Notes: generated by a model not told the origin, from the letters alone. 64,000 bases of DNA from Deltaproteobacteria bacterium (GCA_018266075.1 JAFEBB010000017.1:1-64000); one strand, 5' to 3'; counted from the first letter of the stretch, positions 45,317-54,385 are shown. Numbers and translations: made by a program.

Positions 45317-46170
45317 CAGCCCCTCGCAGCGATGAAGGAGCTATCCGGGCGCGGGTCGGGCTGGCGCATGTTGCCCTCGGCCGCCATCGCCGTGCGGAGC
45401 ACCGCCTGGGCCTTCTTGTCGAAGGCGTCGGCGAGCTCGGGGCGGCCGGCGAGGCTGAGGGCCAGCTCCGCGGCAAGGCGCCACTGCAGCGCGTCCGTGA
45501 ACAGCGCGGGGAACGTCGTCGCGTCGGTGATCTGCGCGGTGTAGACGAGGATCGCCGAGCTGGGGTCCGTGACCGACACCCACCACGCGCCATCGCTCTG
45601 CAGGTGGTTCAGGTTCGCCGCCTGGAGCGAGCGGTAGTAGAGCGCGCCCGTCGCGTCGGTGGTGATCGCGTTCTTGGCGTAGGTGACGGTGGAGTCCCAC
45701 GCAGCCGGGTCGTCCGCCCAGTCCGTGAAGATGTGGCCGTCCACGTGCTCGAACGACGGGAGTGGCACCTGGCCGTTGATGGCCGGGAGCAACGAGATCT
45801 GGGTGACGCCGAAGAGCCCGAGCAGGTTGCCCAGGAGCACCGGCGCCATGGTCGCGCCCGGCCGGAGGCCGTCGAAAATGTACTGGGGCTCGAGCAGGTC
45901 CGTGGGGTCGCTGTACGCGTGATCCCAGCCCGGCAGGTTCCCGGGCGCACTCGGCGTCAGCGTCGTGTCGAGCGCCAGGACCGCCACGCGGGTGGCCCAG
46001 CCCCACCTGAAGCGCGAGAGCAGCTTGTCGCGGACGCTCGGATAGAGCACCGCGCACACCGCCGCGGGCTGCGAGGCATCGTTCACCGGGTTGAGGTCGG
46101 TGATGAACTGCGTAATCCCGCAGCGAGCGAGGGCGATGTTGCAGACTGCGGCCTCAGCGGTGGTGGCCAC
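45316..46170 (-). CDS. Tail tubular protein A-like adaptor
   Basis: A 284-residue protein. It starts AEAAVCNIALARCGITQFIT and has VLYPSVRDKLLSRFRWGWAT, the N-terminal pattern of T7 gp11-type head-tail adaptors. A beta-rich insert lies at 120-215, and a helical end (LQWRLAAELALSLAGRPELA) closes it. It joins portal and nozzle. GTG 46170 has a good gaggagc site. The stop overlaps the nozzle gene start. Confidence 0.85.
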   Translation of the reverse strand: MATTAEAAVCNIALARCGITQFITDLNPVNDASQPAAVCAVLYPSVRDKLLSRFRWGWATRVAVLALDTTLTPSAPGNLPGWDHAYSDPTDLLEPQYIFDGLRPGATMAPVLLGNLLGLFGVTQISLLPAINGQVPLPSFEHVDGHIFTDWADDPAAWDSTVTYAKNAITTDATGALYYRSLQAANLNHLQSDGAWWVSVTDPSSAILVYTAQITDATTFPALFTDALQWRLAAELALSLAGRPELADAFDKKAQAVLRTAMAAEGNMRQPDPRPDSSFIAARG

Positions 46171-46202
46171 GATCGCTCCTCGCCCGGCCTACACCGCCAG
46201 GC

Positions 46203-46469
46203 TCAGCCCGCCTTCGGAGCCGACTTCGCCTTGCGCGCGGCGAGCTTCTCGTCCGCGGCCTTCTTGGCCTCGGCCTTGAGCTGCTCGTTGAGCGCGTCGG
46301 TGAGTGCCTTGTGCTCCTCGTGGGAGACCGGCTCGCCGTCCTCGTTGAGCCAGCCCGGAGGCGGGACCGAATGGCGGCCGCTGTCAGGCAGCGTCACCTC
46401 GGAGCCCACCGGGTAGAGGTGGCTGTTGGGGCCGTAGTAGGCCTCTCCCTGCACGATGTACTTGGCCAT
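46203..46469 (-). CDS. Small phage head/tail-module protein
   Basis: An 88-residue protein: a beta-rich N-terminus (KYIVQGEAYYGPNSHLYPVG) and a Lys/Ala-rich helical tail. Similar short proteins occur between cement and adaptor genes in podoviruses; their role is unknown. ATG 46469 with ggagcaagcc-type upstream sequence. Confidence 0.6.
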   Translation of the reverse strand: MAKYIVQGEAYYGPNSHLYPVGSEVTLPDSGRHSVPPPGWLNEDGEPVSHEEHKALTDALNEQLKAEAKKAADEKLAARKAKSAPKAG

Positions 46470-46496
46470 GGCTTGCTCCTGAGCAACGCGCCCCGG

Positions 46497-46928
46497 TTAC
46501 GCCGGGAACACGCTCCCGATGACGGCGGTGGTGATGTTGCCGACGGTGGTTGCGCCCACCACGACGTACCGGACGCCGACGTAGCGCTTGGTGATCCCAG
46601 TGGGGAATCGAGTCAGGCCGAATTTGTAGCCGGCCGTAAGGCTCGCCACGGCGATGGCCGGGGTGGACTCGAGCACGTCGGGCGAGCTCAGGTCGGAGTT
46701 GCTCGACTGGATGAAGTCGAGCTGAACCGAAGTGCCGTTCGCGAAGGCCGTCGTCACCCGCGAGTCGATCATCAGGTGCGAGTTGCCCGCGTCGCTCGGC
46801 GCCGTGTTGCCCTGCACGTCGCTGCCCGGGCTGCCCAGGTCGTAAGCGTTGGTGCAGTAGACGGTGGCTGCTCCGCCGCTGCCCACGTCCTGCTTGTCCG
46901 AGAGGATTGCCTGCAGATCTTCCAGCAT
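46497..46928 (-). CDS. Capsid cement/decoration protein, Bbp16-like
   Basis: A 143-residue protein starting MLEDLQAILSDKQDVGSGGA with LIDSRVTTAF-like and VQLDFIQSSNSDLSSPDVLE segments and a YVGVRYVVVGATT strand. This matches the Bbp16 family, the jelly-roll cement protein of Bordetella phage BPP-1 that locks capsomers. Directly downstream of the capsid gene, as in BPP-1. ATG 46928. Confidence 0.8.
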   Translation of the reverse strand: MLEDLQAILSDKQDVGSGGAATVYCTNAYDLGSPGSDVQGNTAPSDAGNSHLMIDSRVTTAFANGTSVQLDFIQSSNSDLSSPDVLESTPAIAVASLTAGYKFGLTRFPTGITKRYVGVRYVVVGATTVGNITTAVIGSVFPA

Positions 46929-46965
46929 GGTCGTTGCTCCGAGGCCGCTCGCGGCCCAGAAAGGG

Positions 46966-47982
46966 TTACGAGATCGCGGCCTCGGTCGTGGTCATCTGGT
47001 CGGCGATCTTCACGGGCACGCCGAGCAGCTTGATCACCGGCTTCCCGGCGACCTCCTCGTAGGTCAGCGTGGACTTGCTGATCGAGTTCACGGCCTGCTG
47101 GTGGAGGTACGTGGAGAGCTTGCGCGGCACGTACCAAACGAGGTTCACGAGGCCGGGCTGGAAGATGCGGTGGTACGCATCGATCGCGGCCATGATCAGG
47201 TCGTTCACCGGGCTGCCCACGGTGCCGCCGCTGATCGTGCTCATGTCGATGTTGCGGACCGCGGCCACGAAGCGCGGGTCCTTGATCACGAGACCCAGCT
47301 TCCAGGTCCAGTCGCTCACGAGGCCCACGAAGCGCTTGCCGTTGTTGCTGGGGTCGATGAGCTGCTGCCCCATGTCCTTGTGCTCGATGCCGCCCTTGCT
47401 CCCCTTCGGGAACATGAGGTGCACCGTCTCCTCGCCCCAGCCGACGAGCAGCATCGAGGCGTTGGTGTTCGAGCCGCCCGAGCCCCACTTCACGATCTGC
47501 TTGCCGAAGAGCGCGGTGGTGGTGCTCGCGAGGCGAGTCAGGAACCCGCTGAAGGTCGAGGGGTCGGTGCCCTTGTTGTCGTAGAGCGTCGAGGACTCGC
47601 CGCTCTGCGAGAAGGCCGACATGAAGGCCATGTCTTCCGACGCCCGGAAGGCGGGGCCGTTCCCGTTGAGGTTGGCCTCCTGCTCATCCACGATGCTCTG
47701 CGCGTTGAGCATCGTCACCGGCTCGGTGATCTGGTTGGTGGTGCTCTTGGTCGGAGCCACGCCCTCGTTGAAGCGGCGCTTGCCCACCGTGGGCAGGGTC
47801 TGGCGGAGCGTGAACTTGTAGCCGTCGGGCAGGTTGCCCTCGCGCACCGGCGCGTCGCCGATCAACGGCGTCAGCTTGGCGAGGTACTCGACGACCTTGG
47901 AGATCGCGCCGTCGGGGTCCGTGCGCCGGTAGAAGTCCACCAGCGAGGGGAAGGTGGCTCCGATGACTGCAGACGCTGCCAT
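46966..47982 (-). CDS. Major capsid protein, Bbp17-like
   Basis: A 338-residue protein between the scaffold and cement genes. It contains LVDFYRRTDPDGAISKVVEY, VNLVWYVPRKLSTYLHQQAV and a C-terminal EVAGKPVIKLLGVPVKIADQ strand set, which fits an HK97-fold capsid protein of BPP-1 type. The gene order scaffold-capsid-cement supports it more strongly than any single motif. ATG 47982. Confidence 0.82.
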   Translation of the reverse strand: MAASAVIGATFPSLVDFYRRTDPDGAISKVVEYLAKLTPLIGDAPVREGNLPDGYKFTLRQTLPTVGKRRFNEGVAPTKSTTNQITEPVTMLNAQSIVDEQEANLNGNGPAFRASEDMAFMSAFSQSGESSTLYDNKGTDPSTFSGFLTRLASTTTALFGKQIVKWGSGGSNTNASMLLVGWGEETVHLMFPKGSKGGIEHKDMGQQLIDPSNNGKRFVGLVSDWTWKLGLVIKDPRFVAAVRNIDMSTISGGTVGSPVNDLIMAAIDAYHRIFQPGLVNLVWYVPRKLSTYLHQQAVNSISKSTLTYEEVAGKPVIKLLGVPVKIADQMTTTEAAIS

Positions 47983-48002
47983 GGCTCAGCTCCTCAGCAG
48001 GC

Positions 48003-48710
48003 TCACGCCTGCGGATTCGGGTTCGTGTAGAGGCCCGCCATCGCCTCGAGAGGGGTGCGCTCGCCCTTCGCGGCGCCGTTGGCGCGCTGCGTGCCGGCGA
48101 TGGAGTCCTCGGCGAGCACGCGGCCCGCGCGAGCGAAGGCGCGGAACAGGGCCGGGTGATCGCCCAGGCCGAGTCCGGCGAGCGCCTTGCGGAGGTCGGT
48201 GCCGCCCAGCTTCTCGACGGCGATGCGCGCGAACTTCACGCTCTCGTCGAAGTGAGGGCCGCCCAGTTCCTTGTCGTTCTTGATCGCGTCGGCCCAGGAC
48301 TTCTGCTCGGCCACCTGCGCCGCAGCAGCCTGGCGGGCCGTCTCGGTCGACTTGAAGTAGGCGTCGGCAACCGCCTGGGCCTGCTTCTCGTTCAGGCCCT
48401 GGGCCTTCGCGAGCTCGCGGAGGCCACCCAGCGCGGGGTCGGTCTTCTCGATGCCCTCGGGGAGCTTGAACTCGAAGCTGTCGGCGAGCGCCGAAGTGGC
48501 AGCCTTCGCGGCGTCTGCGTCGGTCTTCGCGTCGGTCTTCTTCTCCGACGCGTTCGCACCAGCAGCCTGGCCGGTGGTCTTCGCGTCGGTGGTGGTTTCG
48601 GGCGCGCCGGTCAGCGCAGCGGTGTTGCTGGTGGAGGTGGCGCTCGTCCCGGTCGTGTCGGCGTTGCTGCCGGCGTTGCCCTGGGTGTTACCGCTCGTCG
48701 CCTCGGCCAT
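48003..48710 (-). CDS. Probable capsid scaffolding protein
   Basis: A 235-residue protein. The first 75 residues are Thr/Ala/Ser-rich and low complexity; the rest is helical (GLRELAKAQGLNEKQAQAVA, DAYFKSTETARQAAAAQVAE), with ALFRAFARAGRVLAEDS near the end. Helical, acidic, placed just before the capsid gene: the usual phage scaffold profile. ATG 48710; overlaps the preceding gene's end by 23 nt. Confidence 0.7.
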   Translation of the reverse strand: MAEATSGNTQGNAGSNADTTGTSATSTSNTAALTGAPETTTDAKTTGQAAGANASEKKTDAKTDADAAKAATSALADSFEFKLPEGIEKTDPALGGLRELAKAQGLNEKQAQAVADAYFKSTETARQAAAAQVAEQKSWADAIKNDKELGGPHFDESVKFARIAVEKLGGTDLRKALAGLGLGDHPALFRAFARAGRVLAEDSIAGTQRANGAAKGERTPLEAMAGLYTNPNPQA

Positions 48711-48999
48711 CGTGCTGCTCCCGGCCAGCGTCGACTTCTTGCTGGCGAGAGACAGCCTCAGTGACCATGTGGGCGTAATCGGCTGGAGCGACCATTCGGC
48801 ACTCGAGCATCAGGTCGCGACCGATCGAGCGGCGGCCTTCGAGGTACGCGGCGGCGTGCGTTTGCTCCCCTGCGAAACTCTTCGACATCAGCCCGGATTG
48901 GCCGTCGATCAGGTCCCAGATCCAGCGACGACCCGCAGCCGTGGCGAGCACTTCGCGGAGATCGTTCTCGTGCTGTAGCCGGCGGTTCTCGGGCGTCAC
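48688..48999 (-). CDS. Bbp19-family phage protein
   Basis: A 103-residue protein: HENDLREVLATAAGRRWIWD, LIDGQSGLMSKSFAGEQTHA, YLEGRRSIGRDLML. This pattern (ND-rich start, GRRFxWxLL, EGRRxxG) is that of Bbp19, a small protein encoded near the portal in BPP-1-like phages; function unknown. GTG 48999 overlaps the portal stop (GTGA). Confidence 0.72.
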   Translation of the reverse strand: MTPENRRLQHENDLREVLATAAGRRWIWDLIDGQSGLMSKSFAGEQTHAAAYLEGRRSIGRDLMLECRMVAPADYAHMVTEAVSRQQEVDAGREQHDGRGDER

Positions 49000-50717
49000 G
49001 GCTGGCCACCGTTGTCAGGAGCGCCCTGCGCTGCGGCGATGCCACCAAGCTGGCCCAACGCGGTGTCAGGGCCGGTGCTCGCCTGGCCGAGGTTCTTCGC
49101 GGCCTGCGCGGCGGCCAGCCCCTGCTTTGCGGCCGCTTCGGCTTGCTGCTGCTTCTGTCGCTGCGCGCGACGCTGCTGCACCTGCTCGGGCGGACGCATC
49201 ACCTTGGGGTTGGCGCCCAGCGAGCGGCCGGCCTCGTAGGCGACCTCGTCGAAGTCCACCACGTCGAGCACGTCCGGGTTGACCTGCGCGAGGTTGCCCA
49301 CGAACGAGGTGAACTGCTCGAGGCCGGAGAAGCCCGCGGCCTTCATCGCCTGGGCCATGATCGACGTGTACTCGACGCGCAGCGGCTGGCGAGCCAGGAC
49401 CTTCGGCGGCGGAGGCAGCAACCCTGCGGCGAGCGCAACGCCGTAGTAGCGCGACACCATCGGGTTGAGGAGCTCGTCCGTGAGCCGCTCGAGCACTGGC
49501 CCGAGTTGGAGCATCTTCTCTTCGTGGCGCTCGGCGACCTCGCGAGCGGTGACGGGCTGTCCCTGCTCGTCCTGCTCGCTCATCATCAGCCACAGGTTTG
49601 AGGAGAACGCGGCGTTGATCTTCTCCTCGCGCGCGCGGATTCGGCCTTCGAGCGCGGGGAGCGCCTGCGGGTTCACCTGGATCGCGGGCACCACCGATGG
49701 GCCCTTCAGGTCGTCCACGTAGTTCACGGCGCCGGGCAGCATCGACACCTGGCGCATCTGCATTTCCACGCCAGCGTTCACCGGCGGGTCGGCGAGGAGC
49801 TCCGCAACAAGCGAGCTCTTCCGCTCGAGGAGCTGGAGTTCCTTCACGTCGCCAAGCGCCTCGTAGCCCGGGCCGTAGCCGTAGGCATCGCTGAGGCTGG
49901 TCACCGCCCAGCGCGGGGCCACGACGGGGAAAACCTCGTAGCCCTTCTCGGAAAGCAGCGGCGCGCCGTCCTCAGCGTCCTTCTCCATCCAGCACGACGC
50001 GAACGGCATGTTCAGCGGGCCGGGCCGAGTGTGGTCGTATTCCTCGCGCGGGCAGACGACGTGCAGGACCTCGATCAGCGCGTCGTAGTTTCCGGCGTTG
50101 TAGAGGTCGCGCACCCGCTGGGAGACGACCTTCAGCGGCTGGCCCGGCTTCTCGAACTTCTTCACGAGCTGGCTGACGCTGAGCGAAGTCTCTCGGTAGA
50201 GCGTGTCGACCACGCCGCGGTCGGACAGCCCCAGCACGTACTCGCCGACCGGGATCGGGTACGCGCGAATCTGCCCGGGGCCGTCGTTGTCCAAGAACAT
50301 CGGACTGGTGCCGAAGACCGAGATGTCCGGATAGAGCACCTGCAACCCGTTGTAGAGGTTGCTCTTGAGCATCATCATCCGGAGCCGCTGCTCCACGATG
50401 CTCGTCCAACCCATCACCTCGTCGCGCTCGGCGAGGTCCGGATCTGCGGTGGTGATCGAGTACCAGGGCCGCGCCGGAGAGGTGATACCGGCCATCATCC
50501 CCGCGGCCTGCGTGCGCACGGCGATGGTGGCCGTGTTGTTGATGATCCGCGCTTCCTTCTTCTGGCCCGCGGTCGTCGCCTCGGTCTGGAAGAACCGCGA
50601 GCGGCGCGGGGCCATGTAGTACGAAAGGTCGCGGTACACCGGCTCCCAGCTCGAGCGGCGAATCGTGAGAAGCGCGTTGAAGCGCTTCATGTGGCGCTGA
50701 CGAAGGTCGCGACTCAC
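48996..50717 (-). CDS. Portal (head-tail connector) protein
   Basis: A 573-residue protein of the podovirus head-tail connecting family. Blocks: WEPVYRDLSYYMAPRRSRFF, AVRTQAAGMMAGITSPARPW, VLYPDISVFGTSPMFLD, FPVVAPRWAVTSLSDAYGYG, and EKINAAFSSNLWLMMSE with ERHEEKMLQLGPVLERLTDE. The C-terminal 70 residues are a Gln/Ala-rich basic coil. It forms the dodecameric DNA gate. GTG 50717 overlaps the small upstream gene by GTGA; its end overlaps the Bbp19-like gene. Confidence 0.92.
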   Translation of the reverse strand: MSRDLRQRHMKRFNALLTIRRSSWEPVYRDLSYYMAPRRSRFFQTEATTAGQKKEARIINNTATIAVRTQAAGMMAGITSPARPWYSITTADPDLAERDEVMGWTSIVEQRLRMMMLKSNLYNGLQVLYPDISVFGTSPMFLDNDGPGQIRAYPIPVGEYVLGLSDRGVVDTLYRETSLSVSQLVKKFEKPGQPLKVVSQRVRDLYNAGNYDALIEVLHVVCPREEYDHTRPGPLNMPFASCWMEKDAEDGAPLLSEKGYEVFPVVAPRWAVTSLSDAYGYGPGYEALGDVKELQLLERKSSLVAELLADPPVNAGVEMQMRQVSMLPGAVNYVDDLKGPSVVPAIQVNPQALPALEGRIRAREEKINAAFSSNLWLMMSEQDEQGQPVTAREVAERHEEKMLQLGPVLERLTDELLNPMVSRYYGVALAAGLLPPPPKVLARQPLRVEYTSIMAQAMKAAGFSGLEQFTSFVGNLAQVNPDVLDVVDFDEVAYEAGRSLGANPKVMRPPEQVQQRRAQRQKQQQAEAAAKQGLAAAQAAKNLGQASTGPDTALGQLGGIAAAQGAPDNGGQP

Positions 50718-50896
50718 GGCCCGCCTCCGAGCAACGAGCCCTGGGGCGGCGTCGTCAGGAACGTGGATTGAAGCCCGCGCTTCGCAGCGATGGACCGCAG
50801 CGCGGCGCGGCGACCCTGAATCAGCGCGTTGAGCTGGTCAGGCGCGGCCGGCGGTGAAGGAACATTCGTCTGAGCCGCAGCGGTGGGCGTGCCCAT
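50714..50896 (-). CDS. Small protein between terminase and portal
   Basis: A 60-residue protein ending LRSIAAKRGLQSTFLTTPPQ-GSLLGG. Short proteins with a basic helix and an STxLT-Gly-rich end are common directly upstream of podophage portals. ATG 50896 lies three bp from the terminase stop, and its stop overlaps the portal start. Function unknown. Confidence 0.65.
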   Translation of the reverse strand: MGTPTAAAQTNVPSPPAAPDQLNALIQGRRAALRSIAAKRGLQSTFLTTPPQGSLLGGGP

Positions 50897-50899
50897 GGT

Positions 50900-52372
50900 T
50901 CAGCCTCGAGCGTGGGGGTTGTAGTCGGCGGCGGAAGCGCGGCCAGGCCGGAGACCGAGCAGCGAGCGCGCGGCCACTGGGAACGCGAACGACAGGCAGA
51001 GCGCGTCGGCGCGGTTGGGGCTAGGAAGCCCGCGCGCCTTCGTGTCCTTCTTCGCCTCGAGCTGCAGCTTCCCGTCGAGGCGCGGGACCGTCTCCGGACC
51101 TAGGAGGTCGTCGCGCAGCACTTGGTCCTTGGGGATCGCGCCGCCTTCCTTGAGCCAGTCGCGCGCGGCCTTCCACATCTCGGCGCGCTTGTTGAGGCAG
51201 CCCGGATCGCGGGGAGCGTCGGCGAAGTTCACCGGGAGCCAACGGCGGCCGAGGGTCCGGCCCACGCTCACCACGCCCGTGCCGTAGCCGAGGTCGATGA
51301 AGACGGCGTCCGCTTGGTGCTCGTCCTCGAACGAGGCCAGCAGGTTGGCCACGTGCACGTCGTTGTCGTTCTTCGGCTGGGTGTGGAGGATTCGGAACGC
51401 GAGGCCCTGACGCAGGCCGATCACGATCTCGTCGTCGCCTTCCCAGGCGTTGTCGAGCGTGAGGATCTTCGGCGCGAAGTTGTACTGGCCCTCGCCGAGG
51501 TGCTTCCCGAAGGCCGCGTCCACGTCGGTCTCGGAGATGAACTGCGAGGCCGACTGCGCCGGAAACATCCCGCGCACGCGGACCTTCACGTAGTCGCTGT
51601 CCTCGCCGTTGTCGTCGATCAGCTTCTGGATCTGGGCCTTGTTCGTGCCCTCGACGGTGCGCGAGTCAATCTGCGAGGTGCGCCAGCGGTGCTTGAACTT
51701 CCGGAAGCACTCGCGGAAGCGGCCGGTGGCGCGCGTCGGGTTGCCGAAGACGCACCAGAGGATTTCCGTGCCCTCGTCGGTGAGCGCGCCCTCGGCGACC
51801 TCCCAGACCTTGTCAGCGATCTTCGAGGCCTCGTCGAACACGAGCAGGATGCGCTTGCCCTTGTTGTGCAGGCCCGCGAACGCCTCGGTGTTGTGCTCGG
51901 ACCAGGGGAGCGCGTCGATGCGCCAGGTCTTCTCGTGCGAAGGGTCGGCCGAATGCAGCGAGGTCGCGGTGCACGTGAACAGCTCGCGCGTGATGCTGAG
52001 CCGGTGCCACTTGGAGACCTCGGGCCAGGTCTTGGTGCGGAGCTGTGCTTCCGTGTTCGCGGTGACGACGCCGCGCGCGTCCTCGTGGGTCTCCAGCGCC
52101 CACTTCACCAGCCAGGACACGAGCGCTGACTTCCCGATGCCGTGGCCGGAGGCGACCGCCTCCTGAATGGCCTGATGCACCGTGGCGCCGTCGCGCAGCT
52201 TCGCGCCAACGGAATCCAGGACCTCGCGCTGCCACGGGCGTGGGCCGGCGGAGTGCTCAAGCTCCGTGCCCTTCTCGCCCCAGGGAAACGCGTACAGCAC
52301 GTAGCCCAGCGGGTCGTGCGTGAAGCCGGCCAGGTCCTCGGCCAGCGTGGCGAGGTCAGCGGCGCTGAGCAC
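50900..52372 (-). CDS. terL: Terminase large subunit
   Basis: A 490-residue packaging ATPase-nuclease. ATPase part: PRPWQREVLDSVG (adenine-binding), ASGHGIGKSALVSWLV (Walker A near 92), RILLVFDEASKI (Walker B), FGNPTRATGRFRECF (coupling motif). Nuclease part from about 300: LTLDNAWEGDDEIV (first acidic site), AVFIDLGYGTGVV (second), and a late PSPNRADALCLSF acidic site. Complete triad of RNase H-like metal ligands. GTG 52372, overlapping the small subunit by 17 nt. Confidence 0.93.
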   Translation of the reverse strand: MLSAADLATLAEDLAGFTHDPLGYVLYAFPWGEKGTELEHSAGPRPWQREVLDSVGAKLRDGATVHQAIQEAVASGHGIGKSALVSWLVKWALETHEDARGVVTANTEAQLRTKTWPEVSKWHRLSITRELFTCTATSLHSADPSHEKTWRIDALPWSEHNTEAFAGLHNKGKRILLVFDEASKIADKVWEVAEGALTDEGTEILWCVFGNPTRATGRFRECFRKFKHRWRTSQIDSRTVEGTNKAQIQKLIDDNGEDSDYVKVRVRGMFPAQSASQFISETDVDAAFGKHLGEGQYNFAPKILTLDNAWEGDDEIVIGLRQGLAFRILHTQPKNDNDVHVANLLASFEDEHQADAVFIDLGYGTGVVSVGRTLGRRWLPVNFADAPRDPGCLNKRAEMWKAARDWLKEGGAIPKDQVLRDDLLGPETVPRLDGKLQLEAKKDTKARGLPSPNRADALCLSFAFPVAARSLLGLRPGRASAADYNPHARG

Positions 52373-52868
52373 GGTCTCGCGCTCCCTTCAGCAGCTCCGC
52401 GAAGGCGCCTTCGAGCTCGTGCTTGTGCTTCTCCGTGAAGAGCTCGAGGTGCTTGCCCAGGTCGCGCCACGCCTCGAGACGGCTGGCCCACTTCACCTTG
52501 ACCGTGAAGCCCGGCTCGTTCGCGCCGTCGTGGTGGATGTCGACGCCCACGATCGCGTCGCGCACCTCGCGCGGCAGCTCGTGGATGGGCTTCAGCCGGT
52601 TGGTCTGAGGGTCGTAGGCGTCGGCGAGGTCGAACTGCGCGATTCGGGCGATGCCCTGGAGCACACGGTCAGCGGTGATCTCCAGCCGCGCGGCCTGCTT
52701 CCCCAGCGCCACGTCGACGGCCTCGCGCACGGCCGGATTGGCCATCAGGTGCGAGGCGATCTTGTTGGCCGTCCGGGGCGAGTACCCAGCGCGCTCAGCC
52801 GCTTTGGCCGCGCACTTGTCGACCAGGTACTCGGCGACGAAAGCCGCCTGTTTGCGCGTAAGGGACAC
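52356..52868 (-). CDS. terS: Terminase small subunit
   Basis: A 170-residue protein of the Terminase_2 family: LTRKQAAFVAEYLVDKCAAK, AAERAGYSPRTANKIASHLM, NPAVREAV form the N-terminal HTH that recognises phage DNA. The C-terminal part is a helical oligomerisation region. GTG 52868. First gene of the structural operon; 35 bp from the zinc-finger gene upstream. Confidence 0.9.
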   Translation of the reverse strand: MSLTRKQAAFVAEYLVDKCAAKAAERAGYSPRTANKIASHLMANPAVREAVDVALGKQAARLEITADRVLQGIARIAQFDLADAYDPQTNRLKPIHELPREVRDAIVGVDIHHDGANEPGFTVKVKWASRLEAWRDLGKHLELFTEKHKHELEGAFAELLKGARDRAQRR

Positions 52869-52903
52869 GGAACAGCGTCCCGGTCCATGTGGGCGAAATC
52901 GGC

Positions 52904-53251
52904 CTAGGCAGCCCGGCTCTTAGCCTTGGGCTTCTTCCACCCCAGCGACTCGGCGTACCCGAGCGCGGCCGCGAAGAGGTTTTGGGTGAGCCGGCGGAAG
53001 GCCCGGTCATCCTCGCTGGGCGCCGAGCAGTAATTGACCGCCGCCTCCTGGAGCCGGGCCGTGGGGCGCATGAGCTCGCGGCGCGGTCCCAGCTCGGTGA
53101 GCGGCTGCCCACGCTGGCGCTGGCTGTAGTGGCCCTGGCAGATGCTGTCTCGGAAGACGGGACGGCCGCACTCGTTCACGCCCACGTCGGCGGTGCACGT
53201 GTCGCTGAGGTCGGCCGAGCCGGTGGCGTTGTCGGCGAAGGACTTGCGCAT
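52904..53251 (-). CDS. Phage zinc-finger protein
   Basis: A 115-residue protein with CTADVGVNECGRPVFRDSIC followed by QGHYSQRQRGQPL, a C-x-C-x-C-GHY cluster seen in phage HNH-type and regulatory proteins (pattern C, C-GRP, LCxxHYxR). The rest is helical. No full HNH nuclease core. ATG 53251, overlapped by the upstream stop. Confidence 0.65.
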   Translation of the reverse strand: MRKSFADNATGSADLSDTCTADVGVNECGRPVFRDSICQGHYSQRQRGQPLTELGPRRELMRPTARLQEAAVNYCSAPSEDDRAFRRLTQNLFAAALGYAESLGWKKPKAKSRAA

Positions 53252-53574
53252 CAGTGCACCTCGTCGAGCGTGACGATCCGCTTCGGCTCGATGCCCTGGG
53301 CCTTCTGCGCCTCGGTGAACTGCGCGCGCACCTGGGCCAGCTTCGGCAGGAGGAGCCCGATGATCTCCTCGTCGGTCCGGCCCTGGCCCATGAGCATGAC
53401 CATGCCAGCGCTGACGACGTGGCCAGCCACCAGCGCCTTCGCACTGCCTTCGGGAATGCCCAGGCCGGAGAGCCGCTTCACGGTCCGATTCACTGATGCT
53501 TCGAGCGCGCGCAAGTAGCGCTCGCCGTCCGCCAGCGCCGCGGGCGCCGGGTCAGGAGACTTCGTGCTGTCCAA
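53251..53574 (-). CDS. Small helical phage protein of unknown function
   Basis: About 107 residues: RYLRALEASVNRTVKRLSGL, GSAKALVAGHVVSAGMVMLM, GRTDEEIIGLLLPKLAQVRA. TTG at 53574 is the best start I can find; the frame stays open upstream but loses coding character. Probably part of the early leftward operon. Stop overlaps the zinc-finger gene. Confidence 0.5.
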   Translation of the reverse strand: MDSTKSPDPAPAALADGERYLRALEASVNRTVKRLSGLGIPEGSAKALVAGHVVSAGMVMLMGQGRTDEEIIGLLLPKLAQVRAQFTEAQKAQGIEPKRIVTLDEVH

Positions 53575-53656
53575 GGGGGCTTTCTGCCTGCCGGAGCGCG
53601 ACCCGCCAGATCGACGGCGCCAGCAGGAAGACGCTACACGAGCGGACAAGCGAGCG

Positions 53657-53917
53657 CTAGCCGGCGTGAGCGCCAGACACGCACATAACGTCGAGGTCGC
53701 GGATCGTGTCTTTCTCGAGGACGGCAAGCCAGAACGCCGCACCCTCGTCGTGCTGACGCGCTTCGGAGAGGAGCCGGGATGCGCGGGCTGGATCGCGCGC
53801 AATCGCTGCCCGCAGGCGCTTCCAGTAGGCCTCGACCAGGTGCGCTTTGTGTGCCGACGCGGCCTGGCCTCGCAACAGGGCGTCGTGCTCGTCGGGCGTG
53901 AAGTGCGCGAACTGCAT
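53657..53917 (-). CDS. Small helical phage protein
   Basis: An 86-residue protein (FTPDEHDALLRGQAASAHKA, VEAYWKRLRAAIARDPARAS). ATG 53917 has a gaggaga-type site just upstream. No family recognised. Lies between unknown genes of the early operon. Confidence 0.5.
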   Translation of the reverse strand: MQFAHFTPDEHDALLRGQAASAHKAHLVEAYWKRLRAAIARDPARASRLLSEARQHDEGAAFWLAVLEKDTIRDLDVMCVSGAHAG

Positions 53918-54020
53918 GATGGGTCTCCTCCTACCCCTCTCGACAACAAGCCTACGCCGCCTGAACAGTGCGGAGTCAACCCGTCCCTATCGCCGTTCCG
54001 CGCGCGGGATAGAGCTCGCC

Positions 54021-54371
54021 TCACCACCTCGGCTTCCTGCCCTCGCGTCGCGCAGCGACGAGTTCCCACGCGACGGTGTGAGGGTCGGGCACCTTCTCGG
54101 TCGGATCGCCCATCTCCATGAACGCCTCGAGATCGACCGCGCGCACACGCCAGGCGCCAGCACGCTTGCTCGCCTTGATCTTCCCCTTCACGCAGTAGTC
54201 CCTCACCGTGTCCTCGGAGATGCCGGTGCGGGCGGCGACCTCGTCGGTCGTAAACCACCGCAGGTGATCGGGCGGTGGCGCGTGCACGCAACCAGCCGCG
54301 CGTGCGAGCTCCTCGCGCACCACGCGGCGGATGATCTCTTCGAGCACAGCTTCGATGGGTCCGGTGGGCAT
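54021..54371 (-). CDS. HTH (excisionase/MerR-like) DNA-binding protein
   Basis: A 116-residue protein. Residues 37-85 read RWFTTDEVAARTGISEDTVR, DYCVKGKIKASKRAGAWRVR, a helix-turn-helix_17 domain. The N-terminus is helical (VLEEIIRRVVREELARA). Possibly an excisionase or an early regulator. ATG 54371. It follows a second HTH_17 gene in the same operon. Confidence 0.78.
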   Translation of the reverse strand: MPTGPIEAVLEEIIRRVVREELARAAGCVHAPPPDHLRWFTTDEVAARTGISEDTVRDYCVKGKIKASKRAGAWRVRAVDLEAFMEMGDPTEKVPDPHTVAWELVAARREGRKPRW

Positions 54372-54385
54372 GGCCGGACCGTAGC

